Assembly: GCA_964616145.1 (NCBI GenBank)
Contig: CAZTRD010000020.1
Span: 1 to 18,534 of the forward strand
Length of the DNA stretch: 18,534 nucleotides
Origin: JAQTNP01 sp964616145
GTDB lineage: Bacteria > Patescibacteriota > Minisyncoccia > Minisyncoccales > PEYH01
Direction of reading: 5' to 3'
Below are positions 14,879 to 18,534 of the stretch, piece by piece (within the stretch, counting starts at the first letter, position 1; each line of letters starts with the position of its first letter). The translations under genes were made by a program, and so were the position numbers. The notes under the pieces are model-generated. The model did no database searches. It was not told where the DNA came from and was given only the letters and a program-made list of their open reading frames with translations.

Positions 14879-17800
14879 ACTGTAACCCCCATAAGTTTAG
14901 TAACATTTTTCCAGTAATTTGTAGCAACGTTTTTCCAAGAAAATATCTTTTTTACCATAGCCCGCTCTTCATCAGTTACATGTCTATATGGACTAGAGAA
15001 AATGTCTATAAGACATTTTGTTGTTTCTTTCATTGTTTCTTCTGTAACATATTCTACTAGATTTCCGTACCACCCACGATATAGTGGGGTATCAAAACAT
15101 ATTGGTCTAGAGCCACACAATAGACCCTCTAGCACCGTCTTCTCAAATCCTTCTTTGCGTCTCATACCACTTGTATAACTACAGGTTTGGTATACATGTC
15201 GTAATTGTTCTGTAGTTAAAAATTCCTTACAAGCGTTATATGATTTGTTTTTAATTCCAAGATTAGGACCGGTGTGTATAATTTCTTTTCCTACAGCATC
15301 GGCTGCGACAACAGATTCAAATATTCCTTCTGTCTGAGGTATAGCACCAGTATTTAATATTATATATTTATGTGTATTTTCTCTTTCATGATAAAATAAT
15401 CTATGGTCAACTCCCCATGGCCCAGTTACAACATTGCAAAGTTTAGGCAATTCACGCTTGAGGTCTAGGTGAGAATATACAGCAATAGCTTTCTTGAAAA
15501 ATGGAGCATAATCATTTATGTCTTCTTCTGACGCAACACCCCTGCAATGGAAGTTTACTATATATCTTTTACATTTTACGTTGTTAAAATCACTTAATTT
15601 TGCTATATCAAGAATTTGAAAATCTGCACTATCTGGAGAATCTACAAACTCAATATTGTGTGGAGCGTAACGCATTATATTTGTTCTGTTATCATCGTTC
15701 CACATATTACGGCTAAAGTTATTATAATAAATCTTTATATTAGAATTTCTTTTTTCTATAGATTTTATTATGTCAACAAAACCCTTAGCGGTGTTTTCCC
15801 ATGTATGGTTTGGAACATAATTAATACCATTTCTTTTTAGACCAGAATCGTATACTAGACGCATTTCTTTAGAAAAAGAGTCTATATTTACATCGAACCA
15901 TAGTGAGCCATCTAAACAAACAGGAGAAGCATGGGCACTGATTAATTTGCCATCAACCAACTTAACCCTACCATCATTATACGCATTCCTAACAAAATCC
16001 TTATAACCACCATAGTCAGGCGCTATTACTGGTAACCCTACAGATAAAGAGTCTAATATAGGTTGACAAAATCCTTCAACCCTAGTTGTGGTAACGAAAC
16101 AGTCAGAACCAACATATAATCCAGATAGGTCTTGTAGGTCTTCGTGTATAATTTCAACCTCTGCTGGATTATCATAACTTCTTCGTAGATTATCATACAG
16201 TTCGGTAGGGTCTGAACCATAATGTCCAGGTTGAGACTTTAAAACCAAACACACATCATCCTTACTGGTAAACTCATTAAAATATGCCTGCATAAGCGTG
16301 ATAATATTTTTTCTGTTATCTCCCAGATTTCCAACCATTAAGAACTTGTATTTTTTTAATGTTTTAAACTTATACGGCTCAACTGATACGCTTATACAAA
16401 CTCCATTAGGCACTACATGAACCTTCTCGTTGCATACTCCATTAGATTTGAATATGTTGGCTACGAAATTTGAGTTACATATATAGGCATCAGATTCTCT
16501 ATTAATAAGGTCTATCCATTCGCTCTTGACCTCGGTTAGTTCCCACGGGAAATAAGTTATCTTAATCCTTGCGCTTGAGTTTTTTATTCTTTTTAGGCAC
16601 TCATCAGGCATATGATTTATGATAGACACATCATTAAAAGGAGTACTTGAAGCCATTTTGTCTATATCTTCCGATATCACCATACCGCTTGGTTTTGATG
16701 ATTTCCTTGGTTCGATAGACACAGACTCACCCAAGCTAGACAACCCCCTGGCTAGTCCAGCCGTAACTATACTAAACCCAGTATTTTCATACAAAGCACC
16801 GCATATATTTATCTCATGCTTGTCTTTTTCTATTCTAACATCCTTTGGCTTACCGATAAGAGAATATTTTGGTTTTTCTGTTAATTTGTCAATGAGCATT
16901 TCCCATTTAGGGATTATATTAGACCAATCAAAATTTAAAGCAAACGCCCTAGAGCGTTCTGACATTTCTTTCCTAAGACCATCTGACCTATATAGCATTT
17001 CAAGGCATGACGCTATACTATCTGTGTCTACCAGAGCTCTCTCGATATTATACATACCGGTAATAAATGTAGCCACGCTTGCTAATAACCCTCTGCCATT
17101 AGACAGAAATTCTTGAGGGGTTGTATAGTTTGTCGCAATGCAAGGTATGCCGCAAGCCATAGACTCCATAATCCCTAGCCCGAAACCTTCACCCTGTGTC
17201 GATGATAGATGCACGTCACAACAATTATGAAGAGCTACTAAATCTTTAACATCAACACCTTTTTCAACCGTTAAATTATTATTTACTAATACATTGTTTA
17301 CTATACCATAACGGTTTATTATTCCGTTATCCCCTAGCAGGGTTTTCTTTTGCTGCGTAGAAAATGAATCATTTATGCACATGTGTAGATAAAGGTCGCA
17401 TTTATCGTTTTTATGCAATCGTTTAAACTTTGCGAATCCTTCAACTGCCCTAGGTATCTGTTTTCTGTCTTGGAATCTATCAAATACACCAACAACAAAT
17501 CTATTTTCAGTACTTGGTAAATGTTGTTTTCTTAATTCATTTCTGTTTGGGTATGGCTTAAATAGGTTTGTACTTACCCCACGCGGTATGTATTCTAATG
17601 GTATAAATGGGTCTATACTCTTACATACCTTTTCTGCGTATCTACTCATTACTATAGGGACATCAGCCTTGCGCAATAAACTAACCCAACTAGTAGGTAT
17701 AGGTTCGCCATCTATCGGAACCTCGTGTATAAGCTTAAATGTGTGTCTATTCGGAAGAAAATAAATATAATCGCACATCCAGATATCCCCTATAGCTATA

Positions 17801-18123
17801 ACAACATCTGGTTTAAACTCTTCAATTACTTTATAAAGAGCACTTTCTTTCCAGTCCCCATTAGGTTCATTATAATTATAATTCCAGTTTGGTGGATGAC
17901 CATAAGGATTTCTATTATCATCGGTGCTATATTGTTTCCAGGGAAAACTCCACTTGCATCCACTTCTTATTCCAGACTTCCAAAACCAACCAAAAGAAGC
18001 CAGATTCCATTTATGCGTGTTATACAAACGGCTACATATTTCTCTATGAGCAACACCCATCCCTGTGTCCAAGGCCGCCGAATCCGAGCAGAAAAGTATC
18101 CTGGGTCTTATATCTTTTTCCAT
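14875..18123 (-). CDS. Large protein with three glycosyltransferase (GT-B) domains
   Basis: 1082 residues from ATG 18123; an ATG one codon upstream is also possible, but GGGGG is better spaced for 18123. Three glycosyltransferase domains follow one another. Domain 1 (about 1-425) opens RILFCSDSAALDTGMGVAHR and has EGFGLGIME (312-320). Domain 2 (about 436-790) opens INICGALYENTGFS and has EGFCQPILD (683-691), with Asp at the second acidic position. Domain 3 (about 793-1082) has EGFEKTVLE (991-999). All carry the G-x-P or G-x-R turn and the following acidic pocket. No membrane segment is visible. Three active sites could build an oligosaccharide in sequence on one acceptor. The upstream leader can fold over its ribosome-binding site. 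Confidence 0.9.
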   Translation of the reverse strand: MEKDIRPRILFCSDSAALDTGMGVAHREICSRLYNTHKWNLASFGWFWKSGIRSGCKWSFPWKQYSTDDNRNPYGHPPNWNYNYNEPNGDWKESALYKVIEEFKPDVVIAIGDIWMCDYIYFLPNRHTFKLIHEVPIDGEPIPTSWVSLLRKADVPIVMSRYAEKVCKSIDPFIPLEYIPRGVSTNLFKPYPNRNELRKQHLPSTENRFVVGVFDRFQDRKQIPRAVEGFAKFKRLHKNDKCDLYLHMCINDSFSTQQKKTLLGDNGIINRYGIVNNVLVNNNLTVEKGVDVKDLVALHNCCDVHLSSTQGEGFGLGIMESMACGIPCIATNYTTPQEFLSNGRGLLASVATFITGMYNIERALVDTDSIASCLEMLYRSDGLRKEMSERSRAFALNFDWSNIIPKWEMLIDKLTEKPKYSLIGKPKDVRIEKDKHEINICGALYENTGFSIVTAGLARGLSSLGESVSIEPRKSSKPSGMVISEDIDKMASSTPFNDVSIINHMPDECLKRIKNSSARIKITYFPWELTEVKSEWIDLINRESDAYICNSNFVANIFKSNGVCNEKVHVVPNGVCISVSVEPYKFKTLKKYKFLMVGNLGDNRKNIITLMQAYFNEFTSKDDVCLVLKSQPGHYGSDPTELYDNLRRSYDNPAEVEIIHEDLQDLSGLYVGSDCFVTTTRVEGFCQPILDSLSVGLPVIAPDYGGYKDFVRNAYNDGRVKLVDGKLISAHASPVCLDGSLWFDVNIDSFSKEMRLVYDSGLKRNGINYVPNHTWENTAKGFVDIIKSIEKRNSNIKIYYNNFSRNMWNDDNRTNIMRYAPHNIEFVDSPDSADFQILDIAKLSDFNNVKCKRYIVNFHCRGVASEEDINDYAPFFKKAIAVYSHLDLKRELPKLCNVVTGPWGVDHRLFYHERENTHKYIILNTGAIPQTEGIFESVVAADAVGKEIIHTGPNLGIKNKSYNACKEFLTTEQLRHVYQTCSYTSGMRRKEGFEKTVLEGLLCGSRPICFDTPLYRGWYGNLVEYVTEETMKETTKCLIDIFSSPYRHVTDEERAMVKKIFSWKNVATNYWKNVTKLMGVTV

Positions 18124-18200
18124 CATTCCCCCAATAGGAGTCGCGGGGAGCAATTAGGGGGAATTAACTCCCCGCATCGCATGGGCACCTGCGTGACTCC
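18121..18200 (-). promoter_or_regulatory. Structured leader RNA of the glycan cassette, possible riboswitch or translational switch
   Basis: In the minus-strand RNA, GGAGTC (18200-18195) pairs with GACTCC (18142-18137) as a closing stem. Inside it lie CGCA/TGCG (18193-18190 with 18181-18178, 8-base loop) and an 8-base stem GCGGGGAG/CTCCCCGC (18175-18168 with 18150-18143). Together they make a three-way junction. The 17-base loop of the second hairpin contains ATTCCCCC (18164-18157), exactly complementary to GGGGGAAT (18132-18125), which is the ribosome-binding site and start of the glycosyltransferase gene. The pseudoknot would block initiation. No U-tract follows, so this is not an intrinsic terminator. 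Pairings are seen by eye; regulation is inferred. Confidence 0.55.
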
Positions 18201-18230
18201 AGAAATTCATTGATTATCTATTTTTTTTTA

Positions 18231-18416
18231 TTACTGCACTACCTCTGACTTTGGTTCTTCTTTTGCTATTTCTGGTTTTGGTTCTTCTTTTACTGCTATG
18301 CTTGTAGTACTTCTATTTATTTCCTTTTGTATCCTAATCTTTATGTCGTTAACAATATTCTGCCATATTTCTAACTGCACCATTGCTTTACCATATTCCT
18401 GATAAAGTTTATCCAT
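18231..18416 (-). CDS. Small protein with Lys/Glu/Pro repeat tail
   Basis: 61 residues. The first 35 are helical (YQEYGKAMVQLEIWQNIVND) and the tail contains two KEEPK units nine residues apart. ATG 18416 has AGGAGGGG close upstream and follows the previous stop by eight bases. The last gene before the cassette, it is of virion-module type by its ribosome-binding site. The tail is probably disordered. I do not recognise the family; a small scaffold, decoration or accessory protein near the head genes is possible but unproven. Confidence 0.68.
   Translation of the reverse strand: MDKLYQEYGKAMVQLEIWQNIVNDIKIRIQKEINRSTTSIAVKEEPKPEIAKEEPKSEVVQ
18250..18291 (-). repeat. 15-base direct repeat inside the small protein gene
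   Basis: Two exact 15-base copies lie at 18250-18264 and 18277-18291 (plus strand tttggttcttctttt), 27 bases apart. The nine-codon offset encodes KEEPKPEIA then KEEPKSEVV, so it is an in-frame tandem duplication that lengthens the disordered tail. Confidence 0.8.
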
Positions 18417-18424
18417 GTCCCCTC

Positions 18425-18534
18425 CTATGTTTTTGCAATCATTTTATTCTGCTTCTTAAATTCCTGTAACTCTTCAATATGCCTTCTCATCTCACGCCTC
18501 GCCATCATCAGGGCGTTAAACTTCTCCCAGTTCT
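18425..18534 (-). CDS. C-terminal end of an upstream protein (cut by window edge)
   Basis: The frame is open from the right edge to TAG at 18427-18425, giving 35 visible residues from NWEKFNALMMARREMRRHIE to KMIAKT. It is strongly charged and helical, coiled-coil-like. An AGGAGGGG site overlapping its stop belongs to the next gene, which supports this as a real gene end. Too little is visible to name it; a structural or scaffold-type protein of the head module would fit the position. Confidence 0.6.
   Translation of the reverse strand, partial: NWEKFNALMMARREMRRHIEELQEFKKQNKMIAKT

Noticed and set aside
18124..18153. TTG at 18153 as start of the large glycosyltransferase gene
   Set aside because: It lies in the loop of the leader hairpin without a ribosome-binding site, whereas ATG 18123/18126 directly follow GGGGG.
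18143..18175. GC-rich hairpin as an intrinsic terminator
   Set aside because: The 8-base stem is strong, but no T-tract follows on either strand, and the hairpin is part of a larger set of pairings reaching the ribosome-binding site.
18221..18229. T-run (plus strand) as a terminator or promoter element
   Set aside because: No stem adjoins it in the right orientation and no convincing -35/-10 pair is visible; it is an A-run after the 61-residue gene in the transcribed direction.

Overview
The window reads as part of a tailed-phage (siphovirus-type) genome or prophage. Every gene I can support lies on the minus strand, so transcription runs from high to low coordinates. The DNA is AT-rich, genes are packed with overlaps of a few bases, and there is no tRNA, rRNA, CRISPR array, integrase or transposase. 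The host cannot be named from this sequence.

Layout in transcription order. (1) 18534-18231: the C-terminus of a coiled-coil-like protein cut by the window edge, then a 61-residue protein with a Lys/Glu/Pro repeat. (2) About 18200-18121: an untranslated leader that can fold into a three-way junction, with a hairpin loop complementary to the ribosome-binding site of the next gene. (3) 18123-6879: an 11.2 kb glycan cassette. It holds a 1082-residue protein with three fused GT-B glycosyltransferase domains, two more glycosyltransferases, five class I SAM-dependent methyltransferases (one FkbM type, one Methyltransf_24 type), an NAD-dependent sugar-nucleotide dehydratase/reductase, an HddC-like heptose-1-phosphate guanylyltransferase, an HddA-like heptose-7-phosphate kinase and one unknown 92-residue protein. 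(4) 6894-6712: a small Cys/His-rich protein at the cassette boundary. (5) 6697-1: neck and tail genes in the usual siphophage order: DUF1320/gp36-like connector, virion-morphogenesis (gp10/gpG-like) protein, tail terminator, tail tube protein, tail assembly chaperone with a -1 frameshift, tape measure protein, two tandem lambda gpM-like minor tail proteins, and the start of a fibre-like protein.

How it may work together. HddA and HddC would make GDP-D-glycero-alpha-D-manno-heptose from host heptose 7-phosphate intermediates. The dehydratase/reductase could convert it (or GDP-mannose) to a deoxy form. The glycosyltransferases and methyltransferases would then build and cap a methylated glycan. 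Because the cassette sits inside the late structural operon, glycosylation of the virion is the simplest idea; remodelling of the host surface is the alternative. Neither acceptor nor sugar can be read from the sequence.

Cassette and structural genes differ in how translation is arranged. All six directly coupled structural junctions use TAATG, while cassette junctions use ATGA. Many cassette genes have a run of five G as ribosome-binding site, while most structural genes have GGAG/GAGG types. This suggests the cassette has a separate history.
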